NCBI RefSeq assembly: GCF_032854445.1
Contig: NC_088303.1
Span: 34,823,265 to 34,887,264, forward strand
DNA length: 64,000 nucleotides
DNA from: Liolophura sinensis
Taxonomy: Eukaryota; Mollusca; Polyplacophora; Chitonida; Chitonidae
Direction of reading: 5' to 3'
Every line of letters starts with the position of its first letter. Position 1 is the first letter of the stretch. Below, piece by piece: positions 23,801-35,617 of this stretch. Both the position numbers and the translations under genes were made by a program. Under the pieces are notes generated by a model. The model did no database searches, was not told the origin of the DNA, and saw only the letters and a program-made list of their open reading frames with translations.

Positions 23801-26314
23801 AGAGCATAACCTTATGGGTGAAAGAAATCCGTGTTATTACGCAAATTATGTAGATAGGCGATGACAAGTTCATTAAATATGAAATCGAATTCAACATGTA
23901 GTTCAGTGCCTATAAAAGTCTCGCACGGATATGTCAAGGGAAATACAAGTTATTTAAGTCGATCTATCCATGTTACGTGTTTCGTATGTCTTCAAGAATT
24001 GAGGGATTATTTTTTATCATTGTTCAAACATTTGATTCTGCGACGTATTTTATGAAATGTGAAATGAATAAAATTTTGGCAGGGTTGCGACTAATTGTCA
24101 TCATTCCCGAAGTGTTTTAAACTATGCATTAATCTGGAGTTTTATAAACAAGAATCAAATAAAGTAAATAAATTAATTAACCACTGCTTAAACCCGATTG
24201 TTTATATTATTCACGATGGCTTGCAATATTTCATTTATATCCCTTTTTCTTGCGAACTGATAATATATCATGTGCTTGGACGTCGGGCAATTACCTACAC
24301 TTACACTATCAGTATAGCGCAAGCTAAAGGTTTCGGACAGCTGCCAAGTAGCGTATTTGTTGAAGAAATAACTATATGCTCCTCCCATTATGTGGACTAC
24401 ATCTAGTCTTAATTATTGATGTTCACCTACCAGGTCGTCCCAGCAAGATTAGTCTCCCCTTCTTATCTCTTTTGGGGAGTGTAAGATAGGACCTGAAAGA
24501 ACATCGGTAAGCACACTTAACGAAATGCACACTTAACGAATTCAGGTGAATGTAGAGCGCATTATCTTCGATCGAAATATCACTTAAACAAAAAGACATT
24601 TTAACTTTTATGAAAGTTATTAAACCCACATATAAAATCTCAGAAATACATGATATATATGAGAAATCAGCAACTTCCTAATTCTTTGAGCTCATTACTC
24701 CTTTTGAAGCACTTCCAAAACTTACATTTTCCAAAAATATATTAAATATCATAGTCAATAATCAAGTTTTACGAATTTTACAAAGATTTAATGGGCTTAA
24801 TTTCCCCTGAGATTATTACATAACTAGAAGCGGTTTGAGATGAAACAGTTTACGTAATGTAGAATGTGTTGGTGTATGCACCCTTTACCCATTTTCCAGG
24901 ACTTTCTGAATAGCTGGGTCGTGGGTATCTATATTCGCCAACCAATCCGGGTACTTCGTCCGCGTCGTCCAGTAATGGTCGATAGCTTGACGTGCAAACA
25001 CTTGACTGAACTTACGCATGCGCAGAAAGGACAGGAGGAATACGGCATCTGAAAAATTTACCAAAAAAGGATTTATTTACAGATAAACATATGAAAAGCT
25101 GAAGTTTATTCTATTGCTGGAACATGCGCTTTGGCAAGTTTTAAACCAGATTTCATTCTTGCTTTTCAAAATTACTCTGTTGCTATTTTTTAAATAGCTG
25201 TCACAAAAATACAGTATACATAATAAAAATAAAGGGAAAACTTATATTGCAGTTCTTAAATATATGACCAAATCATAATGGTCTCACGTGGACGGCCAAA
25301 TCTACCCACACCAAACCTACCCACTGGCGTCTCACACCAAACCTACCCACAGGCCTCTCACATCAAACCTACCCACAGGCGTCTCACATCAAACCTACCC
25401 ACAGGCGCCTCACAACAAATCTACCCACTTGCCTCTCACACCAAACCTACCCACAGGCCTCTCACACCAAATCGACCCATATGGGTCTCTCACAAAATCT
25501 ATTGGCGTACAACACTGAACCTACCCACGGCGTACATCACCAAATCTGCACAAAGGCGTCTTACACAAAACCTAACTTCTGATACCATCTCATACCAAAC
25601 CTACCCACGTACGCACACGAAATCTAACCATGGGCGTACAACACCAAACCTACCTACGGGCGTACAACACCAAATCTATCCACATGCGTACAACACCAAA
25701 TCTATCCACATGCGTACAACACCAAATCTATGCACTGGCATAGAACACCAAACCTACCCACGTGCGTACAGCACCAAATTTATCCACAGGCGTACAACAT
25801 CAAATCTATCCAGAGGCACACAACACCAAACCTACCCACGGGCGTACAACACGAACCTACCCAAGGGCATATAACACCAAACCTACCCACGGGCGTACAA
25901 CACCAAACCTACCCACGGGCGTACAACACCAAACCTGCCCAGGGGCGTACAACACCAAACCTGCCCACGGGCGTACAACACCAAACCTACCCACGGGCGC
26001 ACAACACCAAACCTACCCACAGGCACACAACACCAAACCTACCCACAGGCGTACAAAAACTAACCTATCCACACGCGTACAATATCAAACATACCCAGGT
26101 GCACAAGACATACCCGTTGGCTTAAAGCATCAAACCCACCCATTGGTGTTCTTAGCCAGCTCTTGTGACTCCGTATCCATCTCCGGAACTCTTCCAGCTG
26201 ACTCTCTCTTTCCGAAGGAATCTCATTTAGGTCTCTCTGAGCAGTTTTTATTGATTCTTCATCGAGGGTGCAGACGTACTTATTTTCTTTGACCTTGTCA
26301 ATCTGAAATGCCAT
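20846..26314 (-). CDS. CRAL-TRIO (Sec14-like) lipid-transfer protein, paralogue 1, 7 exons, 334 aa
   Basis: Exons: 26314-26140, 25048-24889, 24492-24431, 23720-23521, 23315-23205, 22049-21929 and 21021-20846; CDS 1005 nt, all GT-AG, phases 1,2,1,0,0,1. Residues about 35-110 are the CRAL_TRIO_N helical region (LEEFRRWIRSHKSWLRTP, FLLSFLRMRKFSQVFARQAI). Residues about 115-285 are the lipid-binding fold: LPKRDKKGRLILLGRPG, IHGFVVLMDFTGMTMKHMG, then IYPIRTKEVHNYNMGS, RPLLPEKVQKR and LPEEYLPDDYTGP. The family binds small hydrophobic ligands such as tocopherol, retinal or phosphoinositides and carries them between membranes. Here the usual LP-E-Y-GG signature reads LPEEYLPDD. The 5' boundary has an alternative: TTTCAG lies just inside the ATG, so the first codons could instead be intron. 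The 58-codon last exon has a longer acidic tail than the paralogue. Confidence 0.88.
21178..21354 (+). mobile_element. SINE (family A), 5'-truncated
   Basis: It starts inside the body (CCAGCTCATGCTGGCTTCCC) and ends with an AATAAATAAATAA tail. A 14-bp duplication ATTATCCAGAATTT flanks it (21164-21177 and 21355-21368). It lies in intron 6 of the minus-strand CRAL-TRIO gene, antisense to it. Confidence 0.85.
22074..22965. repeat. ~31-bp satellite in intron 5 of CRAL-TRIO paralogue 1
   Basis: About 0.9 kb of imperfect tandem copies of a unit like GTGTAAGCACAATTAATGAA + AGTGAAACACT. Variants alternate AAGTAATAA with ATTAATCAA, and TGTGT with TGGGT. Some copies form a two-unit higher-order pattern. 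An isolated piece of the same repeat (GGTAAGCACACTTAACGAAA) recurs at about 24507, just upstream of exon 3 of the same gene. Confidence 0.85.
25278..26130. repeat. 26-bp minisatellite in intron 1 of CRAL-TRIO paralogue 1
   Basis: Roughly thirty tandem copies of a 26-bp unit (ACCTACCCACGGGCGTACAA + CACCAA). Copies toward 25278 carry CTCTCACAC instead of GTACAACAC. Because 26 is not a multiple of 3, open frames of 131-198 codons appear in every plus-strand frame; these are repeat artefacts. The array stops within about 10 bp of the exon 1 donor. Confidence 0.9.
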
Positions 26315-26524
26315 GCACAGCTTTGTTTTACCACAGAAAGAGATATATAAAATGACATTCTTGTAATTGAATTATATCATCATTATAATTTACGCCTACG
26401 AGATACTCACCAGTATATTAGGTTCTTAATTAATATTTGCTTAATAAGTAATAATAAATCATGACAATAATTAAGCATTTATCTCATGCAATTCTAAAGT
26501 TTACTGACAAAAGCCAAACAACCC

Positions 26525-26554
26525 CAAAAAACAAAAAAAACAAAAAAAAAAAAC

Positions 26555-26585
<31 letters not shown>

Positions 26586-26600
26586 ACAAAAAAAAAAACC
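26525..26600. repeat. A-rich (CAAAA)n low-complexity tract
   Basis: A run of A with spaced C residues, upstream of CRAL-TRIO paralogue 1. A similar tract lies in intron 2 of paralogue 2 near 56020-56090. Confidence 0.8.
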
Positions 26601-26711
26601 CCCAAAAAACGTGTAAATAAAGTAGAAAATACACATGGAGCACTATGACTTAGATAGGCATATCTGTTCTGTGTTGTAATTCTACAGAGACATACACGTA
26701 CAGTATACGTT

Positions 26712-26990
26712 TAATTTATTTTATTTATGCGATTGGTGTTTTACGGTGTGCTCAAGAACATTTCACTTATACGACGGCGGCCAGCATTATGGTGGGAGAA
26801 AACCGGGCACAGCCCGGGGGAAACCCATGACTATCTGCAGGTTGCTGCGAGACCTTCCCACTTACGGCCGGAGAGGAAGCCAGCATGAGCTGGACTTGAA
26901 CTCACAGCGACCGCATTGGTGAGAGGCTCCTGTGTCATTACGCTGCGCTAGCGGGATAACCGACTGAGCCACGCAGCCCCCACCCCACCA
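26712..26990 (-). mobile_element. Near-full-length SINE (family A), minus strand
   Basis: Read on the minus strand it begins GGCTGCGTGGCTCAGTCGG, a slightly mutated tRNA head, carries GCTGTGAGTTCAAGTCC, and runs to the AATAAATT tail at about 26715. No certain target-site duplication was identified. Confidence 0.8.
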
Positions 26991-28064
26991 TGGCGGATTA
27001 ATTCAAGCATAACGAAAACGTATTCTTATATCGTTGCCTTCCTCAGATGTCTCAGTTTTATATGGATAGACTGTATATTTAATTAGGAAAAAAAAACTGA
27101 ACTGTGGTTTATTAATATAGCATATTCCCGAGTTTTATCAAATATATAATAATTAATATATTATAAATGTCCGTGATTTATGCAGTGCAAATTATGTCAG
27201 TTATAGGCGAAATTTCATATCTTTGTTCAATGATGGATTATCCCCGCGATGTGGTAATCTTTTAAATTAAAATCACAAAAATACAATAAATTACGAGGTC
27301 AGAAAGTACAGCACAGTTTGTGTAAACGTCAGTCCAACGCAAACTGGCTAATCTTGTTACGACGACACCTATAGCTCAAGTAAGGCTGACAGCCATACGG
27401 GTGCTGACATCTGTATAGACCTACCATGGAATCGCGGGATATCCCACCTGCCGCGCCGTTCTCCGACATCGTCGCCTTTACACCAATCGCGGGATATTTG
27501 GTCCAAGAGTTCACTGGATTTTTAATCTGTGTAGGCAAAACAATAAGGGGTGTCAATTACTTCAGCGATATTTTAGAAAAGCAATTAACGAAACGCGAAA
27601 AATATTTTAGGAAAAGTTCACGAGAACGGTGTTATGAAAAAAATTCACGGACAACCTTCTGAAATTAGAATATAGGAGAAAAATCGATAAGGGTCGGGTT
27701 CGATCCATCAACCATCGGGAGATCAGCATCAACCCAAACCTATACACAATTGACAGTTAAAGCTATAAGGCAGTCAGGCTGCTTCATTTCTGAACAAAAT
27801 TGCAACAATAACCCTTGAACACGCCTTGTAAACAAATCCTTCATAGCTTTGTAACATAATAGCAAGTCTCTAAACAACCTCTAGGCCAACACACTTAACC
27901 TCAGTATCAACATCTGTCTTGTAAAAAAAGAACACTGGGTTTCTATAAATTTATATAAAGTAAAGCTCTAAATTAACTATTAAAGAATTGCCAGATGCAT
28001 TATTGTACAAAACATAAATACTTTTGGTACTTTATCAATGGAGCTATCAACAAATGCCCACTGC
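26991..28064. other. Upstream flank of CRAL-TRIO paralogue 1, nothing coding recognised
   Basis: AT-rich sequence with one GC-richer island at about 27420-27500, in which AATCGCGGGATAT occurs twice. It may contain the paralogue 1 promoter or a non-coding first exon, but no start site can be assigned by eye. Confidence 0.3.
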
Positions 28065-28076
28065 CTTTGGTGGGTC

Positions 28077-28281
28077 TCGTATCAGTATAATGGCTCGGGC
28101 GGAGCAGCTTACTTGCCTTCGGTAAGTCGTCTCAGTGAAGCAGCACTAAATAAAAGAGCGGTGGAAATCCGTCCTGCAACAAGGAGGCACATTACACGTA
28201 CATGCACCCTAATTGTTCCTTCGTCGTTATATGACTGAAAAATTGTTGAGTACGACGTTAAACCCCAAGCACTCACTCACT
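28077..28281 (+). mobile_element. SINE family B, 5'-truncated copy
   Basis: Matches the body of the full-length copy at 43344 from CGTATCAGTATAATGGCTCG through TTGTTGAGTACGACGTTAAA to a CACTCACT tail. The exact 12-bp duplication CTTTGGTGGGTC at 28065-28076 and 28282-28293 defines the ends. The tRNA head is missing. Confidence 0.85.
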
Positions 28282-28293
28282 CTTTGGTGGGTC

Positions 28294-31200
28294 GGGTTCA
28301 TATATATCACATACATATGTTGTTTACATCGGAAGAATTAGCAGCTGGTTTTAAGGGGTTAAAAACTCGATCACAGATGCTGTTCTGGAACTCACAAGTC
28401 TGTGTAAACTTCGTAAATCAGTAGAAGATATGAGCTGTGTATACCTATTTACTTAACTAACTACTTACCAATATGCGTTTTACTTTTGTGTTTTACGACC
28501 ATCTCACCTCTATATCTATATAAGGTGTGTTATGAGCTAGTCGATTCCTGTCTTATACTACTCACGTGCAGTGAGATGTGTTCACGTGCAGTCATGTGTA
28601 AACTGGGTCAAGGTAGAGGAATGTAAACATTTAATACATTATTTAGTCCGCGTGGCCCGAGAAGCCGCATAACCTTCCCTCAACCCCTCTCATCTTCACC
28701 GATACGGTAGTTATACTGCATAGGATTACATATCAAGGCGCTTCCCATACCCTAGGGTAAGGCACACCTTCAACTGACCGAATTCCTCACATTGTGTTGG
28801 CACCAAATTGAAGGATTCGATCCTCACTCGTTTAATGTTGTTTATGTCGGTGTCAAATAGCCCTGGGGTCGGGGACCGTCCTGGGTCACATTCACGAGAT
28901 TAACGAGGTGAAGAGGGTTTGTTTTGAGCGTGATGATAAAGGTTGTTTTGTGGTCAATACAACCGTATAGAAGTGCATGAGACAGTTGTGAGGTAATGGT
29001 GAGGTGTTTGCATGAATTTGTCATGAATGGAGTGACAAGGGAGTGGTTGTCGGGGACTAGTGTGGTCAGCAATAAAATTGCGAAGCCAGGACAAAAACCC
29101 CGGCGGACAAAAGCTCCGTCGTTTTGATTAACCGACAAAACATATGCGACAATCTAACAAACATATTTATTGACGGGAATTCATGTAGCGTGACTTTGCC
29201 TTTCATGTAAAAAACTGTCCAATCAAAGCGTAACCCAGCCTTTCACTCGGGTTGCTTTCCTCTCATAAGTGTTATACACGTATGTTTTCAAAACAATATT
29301 GCCAAAAACAGCTGTCTTGAATGTCTCTGATATAATTATCGAATACTTTTCGTCCAGCAGATATAAGTTTATTCTACCACTATTCCTAATTTGTTTGGAC
29401 GAAATATTTCAGCATGGCATACAGGTTACAGCTGACTACAATTCATAGTATCATCTCGCAGCTACCGAAAGGTATGCATTTTGAGTCGGTTAACCGGCAT
29501 CTTATGTACAATTTTTAAAAATTTTATTATTCAGAAATTTAAACCAAATCAGACTATAGTTCACAAAAAAAAATTTTTGAATACTTTTGAGCAAGAATAA
29601 AAAACAATTTACTTTTACAAGTTACTGCGTATTTTTTCTATTTTATATGACCTACATGAATGTATGTGATCAGTGATTAGTGATCTTAACGTTAAATCGG
29701 AAGCAATCTATATTAATTGCGTAAATTAAAATTTATATATTATTCCCCGAAATCGGGAAAAACGAATGTTGGTTGCATGTTTTTTAATTTCTACACTCTG
29801 AAAGATTGAAACAGGCACGTTTTGTGTCTTTTGTTTTCTGAGGGTAAGACCATCACCGCTACAAGTATTTGATATCAACCATTTTCTTTAGAGGTGTTTT
29901 TAGAACAGGAAAACAAATTCTAACACAAGGTGCGATACAGCAATTGTTTACCATACTTGTAGACTTCTTTAGTTTTCAGGTAAGCCTGAAATGTAGGTCG
30001 GGCATCCTGTATACCGCTGAGAGATATATACCTGTTTTCGATGTCGTCAAAAACGGTTAGAATACATGGTGATTGAACGAGAAAGAAGGGCTCTATAGAT
30101 TGCAAACATGTATTAAAATCTGAAACGTCATTTCATGAAGAATGGTTTAAAACAGAAGAAAACTTTAAAAAATGACACTACAGGCTGAAAAGAGCACATT
30201 TTTCCCCATCTGGTGGTGCCTGCTGCATAATTTTGCGATTTTTCCTCGCCATACACATAAAGCCTGAAAACGGCAAAGCTGGCATGAATCGCTGAGTTCA
30301 TCGCGTCCTCCATCTTTAACACCCTGTAATTTATGCTGGGGGTGTGCTGCCTCTCAGCCAGTGAATTTTGTTAAAACTGCCGGATTGTTCGTGTAAACGC
30401 GGGACCTACGTCCAACATTCCGGTTTCCCGATCGTCAAGAGGAAAACGAACTGTACTGTTTGCTACAATCTGGGAAGAATAATTCAACCGGAAATGTACG
30501 AACTGCACTTCGGCGGTTTCCGACGCCAAGTCTCCTCCTAACACAGAAGACTTCAGGACTAGTTCTTAGGCAAAGTGGAGTCGTCCGCAGAGGATTTCGG
30601 CGCTGACTTTATTTATAATTTATCAACTTGAGCTAGATATAAGATCTTTTTTTATGGCATGCACCTGCGAGGAGAGTTCATAATCTTTTTAATGGTATTT
30701 GTTTGATATTTAAATTTTCTTCTCCTTTAAGTTTCTCAAACGACTTATGTCATTTACCATATACACTTAATACTGACTGAGAGGCTTATGTTCGCCGGGT
30801 TTTTTTTTCTCCGCCGAGGGTTTTGTTCGCGGGTTTTTTGTCCCGCGGGGCTTTTGTCCGCCCCCTAAAACTGCATATCGCGGGCTACGCCCAATATATA
30901 AAGGTATTTTTCATAAGATGAGCCAAGTCCATGTTTATCCAACGTCTTAAGACTTAAGTCCAAATTTAAACACTCAAATGATTAAAATCTTTAAAATTTG
31001 TACACTGATTCTTTACTGTAGAGCAATGCATCAACTAAAATCTGAGTTACTTCATATTTGGATTTTCTAAGCTCTTTCAATTTATAACTTAAATCAAGTT
31101 GCTTGATAAGTATGAGCCCATAGCTCCAAATGGTAGATTGCTAATGGCCACATTATAAAATGACCTGCTATTATTTAAATGGAACATAGAAAAACTACAG

Positions 31201-31650
31201 ATGGTTTTCTATTTAAATCAACGCAGTTTTTGCTCTTGTATGAAGTAAATGTATAATTGCACTTTGTTGCAAACTACACGGTAATGCACAGTACATTTTA
31301 GCAAATCTTTATAAAATTTGCTGGGCATCTTCATCTGGACATAAAAATTTAAATAACTAAAGAAATATGCAAGGCTAAACAAGTTTGTCTAATTCGAGCC
31401 CTTAAAAATTTCAACAAGTTTTTTGAAAATGAGCGTAAGAGTAAAACCAGTCTAATCACGACAGTGCTTGTCTGCAATGGAGTCTGGTAAAAAGCATATG
31501 ACCTGCTGACATCAGTTGTCTACTTACCTCGATGTGAACTACATGTAAAGTCGTTCAAGCTTGCAAACGGTGTAGTCAATTAAACTACAACAGTTAGAGT
31601 TCCCTTCTGAGGTGTTTTCTGCTGACTCTGCTAATCAGTTAAGGTGAAGT
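28294..31650. other. Mostly featureless stretch with two GGACAAAA-rich segments
   Basis: No exon is recognised. Two segments, 29089-29140 and about 30790-30870, share a GCGGACAAAAGC-CCCG motif in opposite orientation and could be the ends of a degraded DNA transposon about 1.8 kb long. A 98-codon minus frame at 28842-29138 has no recognised domain. Confidence 0.35.
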
Positions 31651-31909
31651 AATTAACAATTGTTGTCATCAGTTTTTTCGCAACTAGGACACTGGGTCCA
31701 GGGGGATTTGAACCCATGGTTTAGGGCGTTCTCGAAACGTAATACCGTTTCAGAACGTATAAACAGGTAATATAACAGATAGAATATGTTTATGAAATAT
31801 ACTGGGCAATTTTCGTGCTTGTCTCGTTCCAAGACAATTACGTGTAGAATGTCTTGCAAAAGATAATTTTAAGCAAGAAAGTATTTCATATCACCTCTTA
31901 AAGAGCTGG

Positions 31910-34500
31910 GACCTCTTCATTTCCTGGAGTTCAAGACAACGACAACTTCACTATCATTTCTAATAGTTGCCACTATGGTTAGCATGCTGGCGCAGCAGGA
32001 TGTCAAGTTGAATATGAGAGCATATTATGTTATTTAGCTGAAATTTGTTGTTAGCACAATAACTTACCTGGAATTTACGTTGTCGAGCAATAGTTTGACC
32101 TGCTTGCATCAGAAATATCAATTTTGAAGAGATTTTAAATTTTGACAAATGATCGTTCAGTGATCCCTGAGCCTGGTCTGGAATAATGACGGTCACGTCA
32201 TTGGAAAGCTTTAAGCAGATGCTTAAGGAAACTGTACAGTCCAATAAAATGCACACCACCGTTGGTGTCGCACAGGCATTATTTAGACCACACCATGCAA
32301 AAATTCCTTGAATGTGTTACTTTTGTGTGCCAAGTGAATGTAGACTATTCCACAGCTGATTTATAGCACCGTGGATCGTCAGTGGTAGGTATTATAAGCG
32401 GCTCTCTCAAGCTTCTTGACACATGCATGTAAGGGAATATCTCTTCATTACATACGCATCATTAAGCTACGGATATACCGCCTATATAAAAGCATTAGGT
32501 AGTATTGAAGTTACATGGGAAAATCATGGAACGAACCATCTGTGCCTAGAACCGTCTTTATATTGTTTTAAGTAATTTGTTTTCATATACTGTCTATAGG
32601 TGAAGGCATACCTGTTATTGCAAAATGAAGTGTGCTTTTGCAACACAGTTTACAAACATGCAGTAGTTTATTTACCTATGCAGGTGCCTTTGCTATATAT
32701 GCCCTGTCGCGCTATCCCGAGGTAGAGAGCATATACATTTTTTATATTGTCTTTCAAACAAAGAACTTATCAAAAATAACAAGTTGGTGCCCCTGGACTG
32801 GTTTATGGCTGCTAATTAGGTCTCCACATTGATGTCCTGTTAACGAAACCATGTACTTTATGGGTTGTTTGTTTGTTGGTATGTTTGTAATAAAGAACTA
32901 TATTTTTTCTTTCATCGTCGCGAGGAATAAATTAAGATATTCGTGTAAAAAGGAATGTTTCATTAAATATTTAATTATAATGGGACAAACGTTCGCCGAG
33001 AGACTATACATAAAAACTCCATTATCAAATCATGGGTCGTGTATATATGAGCCTTTTCGAGACTGTTTAAACGTGTTTCGTTGTAATATACAGCCATTAC
33101 ATCTACGTAATACACTACAGTTATTGTTATTTCACCGTTTGCAATTTAGTTACCACAAACGGTGTACCCACTGGACATATACATGTATATATATTATAGA
33201 GTAAATATTATTCGTTAAATATGAATACCATTTACATTTCACGACGGTGTCCCATTCATTACGGGAACTTTTCAATTTGATAGTCGTTTAGTGTTAACTC
33301 TCTCAAGAGATCGACATACCACATCATAGTATGTTACGTACACATATGCTATATATATTTGCACCGAAGCAACCAGCGCTTGACATATGCATTTATGCCG
33401 AGGCAGCAATATTACTATTAAATCATCAATTTATTTGATTGGTGTTTTTTTTTTACTTAAAAACATTTCATTCTTACGAGGGCGGATAGCATTATATGGT
33501 GGGAAGAAACCGGACAAAACCCGCAGAAACTCACTGCATACACATGGAACTGTGATATAGAAGAATATAATTAATTTCATCTGCAATATAACCAAAACTG
33601 GCTAAAATATAAAACATGCTCTGATTGAAATCAGTGATATTTCTGTTACCAATTTTGTGCCATCAAACTCGATTTTCTATTATCGGAGGTGTCTTTAAAA
33701 TTGTGCCTTATGTAGCAGACAGACCAGCGGGGAATTTTGCAAGATAGACATATATGCTTGAAATATCTGAGGGCAAAATAGGCTCGGATTATATTCTGTT
33801 TATATACTATGCAACAGTTTGAACTGAATCACACTACTGCCTACGGACATGCAATCTGAAACTTAATTAAAACTGATATCATGATAAAACATGGCAATTA
33901 TACAGTAAATTTTGCATTCTTGTTAACCGTATGAGCTGAAAAGTTTACTCCCAGTATGCATTGTCTTGTGTGACGGACACTGTTTATAAGTCCACAGTAC
34001 CACCTTTTACTCATAGGAGAGTTTGCTTCTCTCGAAACCTGACCATTCGCGAGAAATAAAATTTGGGTACCATATACATGTAGAAATTTCTCGTATATTT
34101 TTGCCTTCTCTTACCTTCCACAATAGCTTCAATACTCATGTGTACGTGAAGGCCTTCTTTAGGGGTAAGGACAGATGCCATAACGACAATGGGCTTAAAT
34201 CTATTTACTCTCAACTGTCCATGGTTTTATGAGGAGGGAAATGTGTATACTTATGTTAATTTCCAAGAAGACTTTCGAACTGTAGCAACTGTATCAGTGA
34301 AGGTTGACAAATAATTATATGAAATATACACGCAATTTTTGCGTTCGTCTTGTTCGGAAAAATGTGTAAAATGGTTTACTGCATACAAGAAAATAATTCT
34401 AACCAAGAATGTAAATCATGTCACCTCTTAAAGATATGAATGTATCCGAGAGTTCTTCCAGAAAACTAAGCTTTGCTTTCATATTTATCAATTCCCGTGG
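31910..34500 (-). other. Possible exons of an unrecognised minus-strand gene
   Basis: Three open segments end at good donors on the minus strand. The one ending at 32068 (about 75 residues, including SNDVTVIIPDQAQGSLNDHL, ending ARQRKFQ then GTAAGT) is the strongest. The others are about 34220-34115 (FKPIVVMASVLTPKEGLHV, then GTAAGA) and about 34490-34440 (AKLSFLEELSDTFISLR, then GTGACA). Their phases do not link simply, and no domain is recognised. They could be exons of one gene with missing pieces or decayed copies. Confidence 0.25.
33429..33542 (-). mobile_element. Diverged SINE (family A) 3' part
   Basis: Minus-orientation landmarks are TTATTTGATTGGTGTTT, ACATTTCATTCTTACGAGGG, GCATTATATGGTGGGA and AAACCGG. 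Head and middle are missing. Confidence 0.6.
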
Positions 34501-34620
34501 GGATCTGTGTGGCCCAGTGGTTAGCCTGCTAAAGCGCGGCACAAAAACTTAGGAGCCTCTCATCAATGCGATCGCTGTGAGCTCAGCTCTAGCCCATGCT
34601 GGCTTCGTCTTTTCCGAAGA
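34499..34620 (+). mobile_element. SINE (family A) 5'-head fragment
   Basis: GGATCTGTGTGGCCCAGTGG, then GAGCCTCTCATCAATGCGAT and CGCTGTGAGCTCAG, followed by CCCATGCTGGCTTCGTC. This copy keeps the tRNA-like head and lacks the body and tail, the reverse of the usual 5' truncation. Confidence 0.65.
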
Positions 34621-35059
34621 TATTTTGAACGATGATACCTGTATCAGTGATGTTGACAGCATATAATTATATTAAATATATAATTATAGGTTGTCCACGT
34701 AACATCTACGGTCGCCGAAACGAAAACATACGTAATCTACACCTGATAAATAATATCGCATGTGTTAATCCGTAATCCTGTCACTGATCTAAGGCAAATA
34801 GTCGCACGGATTTCTCGCAGGAGTGAAACTGGTTATTTTAGGGCAAAATGATTGACACTGCTTAACTTTATATAAACGTTATCCGGAAAAGGTTAGTCTT
34901 CCTTTTTATACACTGTTTTGGCTATATACACTTTGCTGTCACTGGTTCTCCATTCATTCAATACCTTATATTCTCTAAACTTTACACTGAAAAGTGGCCC
35001 TAAACCTTGTCAAAGGCCAGATATTAAGCATAATATACAATTAGGTTCTTTGTCCCTTA

Positions 35060-35324
35060 GGGCCTCCGTGGCTCAGTTGGTTAGCGCGATAGCGCAGCGT
35101 AATGACCCAGGAGCCTCTCACCAATGTGGACGCTGTGAGTTCAAGTCCAGCTCATGCTGGCTTCCTCTCCGGCCGTACATGGGAAGGTCTGCCAGCAACC
35201 TGCGGATGGTCGTGGGTTTCCCCGGGGCGGGGCCCGGTTTCCACCCACCATAATGCTGGCCGCCGTCGTATAAGTGAAATATTCTTGAGTACGGCGTAAA
35301 ACACCAATCAAATAAATAAATAAA
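35060..35324 (+). mobile_element. Full-length SINE (family A), first of a tandem pair
   Basis: Complete head (GGGCCTCCGTGGCTCAGTTGG), B-box GAGTTCAAGTCC, body and AATAAATAAATAA tail. Flanked by TCTTTGTCCCTTA at 35047-35059 and 35325-35337. Confidence 0.9.
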
Positions 35325-35337
35325 TCTTTGTCCCTTA

Positions 35338-35604
35338 GGGCCTCCGTGGCTCAGTTGGTTAGCGCGCTAGCGCAGCGTAATGACCCAGGAGCCTCTCACC
35401 AATGCGGTCGCTGTGAGTTCAAGCCCAGCTCATGCTGTCTTCCTCTCCGGCCGTACATGGGAAGGTCTGCAGCAACCTGCGGATGGTTGTGAGTTTTCCC
35501 CGGGCTCTGCCCGGTTTCCTCCCACCATAATGCTGGCCGCCGTCGTATAAGTGAAATATTCTTGAGTACGGTGTAAAACACCAATCAAATAAAATAAATC
35601 AAAA
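35338..35604 (+). mobile_element. Full-length SINE (family A), second of a tandem pair
   Basis: Same family and orientation as the preceding copy. It begins directly after the shared TCTTTGTCCCTTA and is followed by a third copy of it at 35605-35617. Several internal differences separate the two elements (for example ACCAATGTGGACG in the first versus ACCAATGCGGTCG in the second, and GTGCGGGC-region indels), so they are not an immediate duplicate. Confidence 0.9.
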
Positions 35605-35617
35605 TCTTTGTCCCTTA

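Noticed and set aside
25278-26292. 131-198-codon plus-strand ORFs
   Set aside because: They are antisense translations of a 26-bp minisatellite in all three frames, partly overlapping the real minus-strand exon 1.
31680-31740. tRNA gene on the minus strand (GGGTTCAAATCCC)
   Set aside because: Only a B-box/T-arm is present; no matching acceptor strand or A-box lies about 70 nt upstream.
32851-33204. 117-codon plus-strand ORF
   Set aside because: Low-complexity AT-rich frame without splice support or recognisable family.
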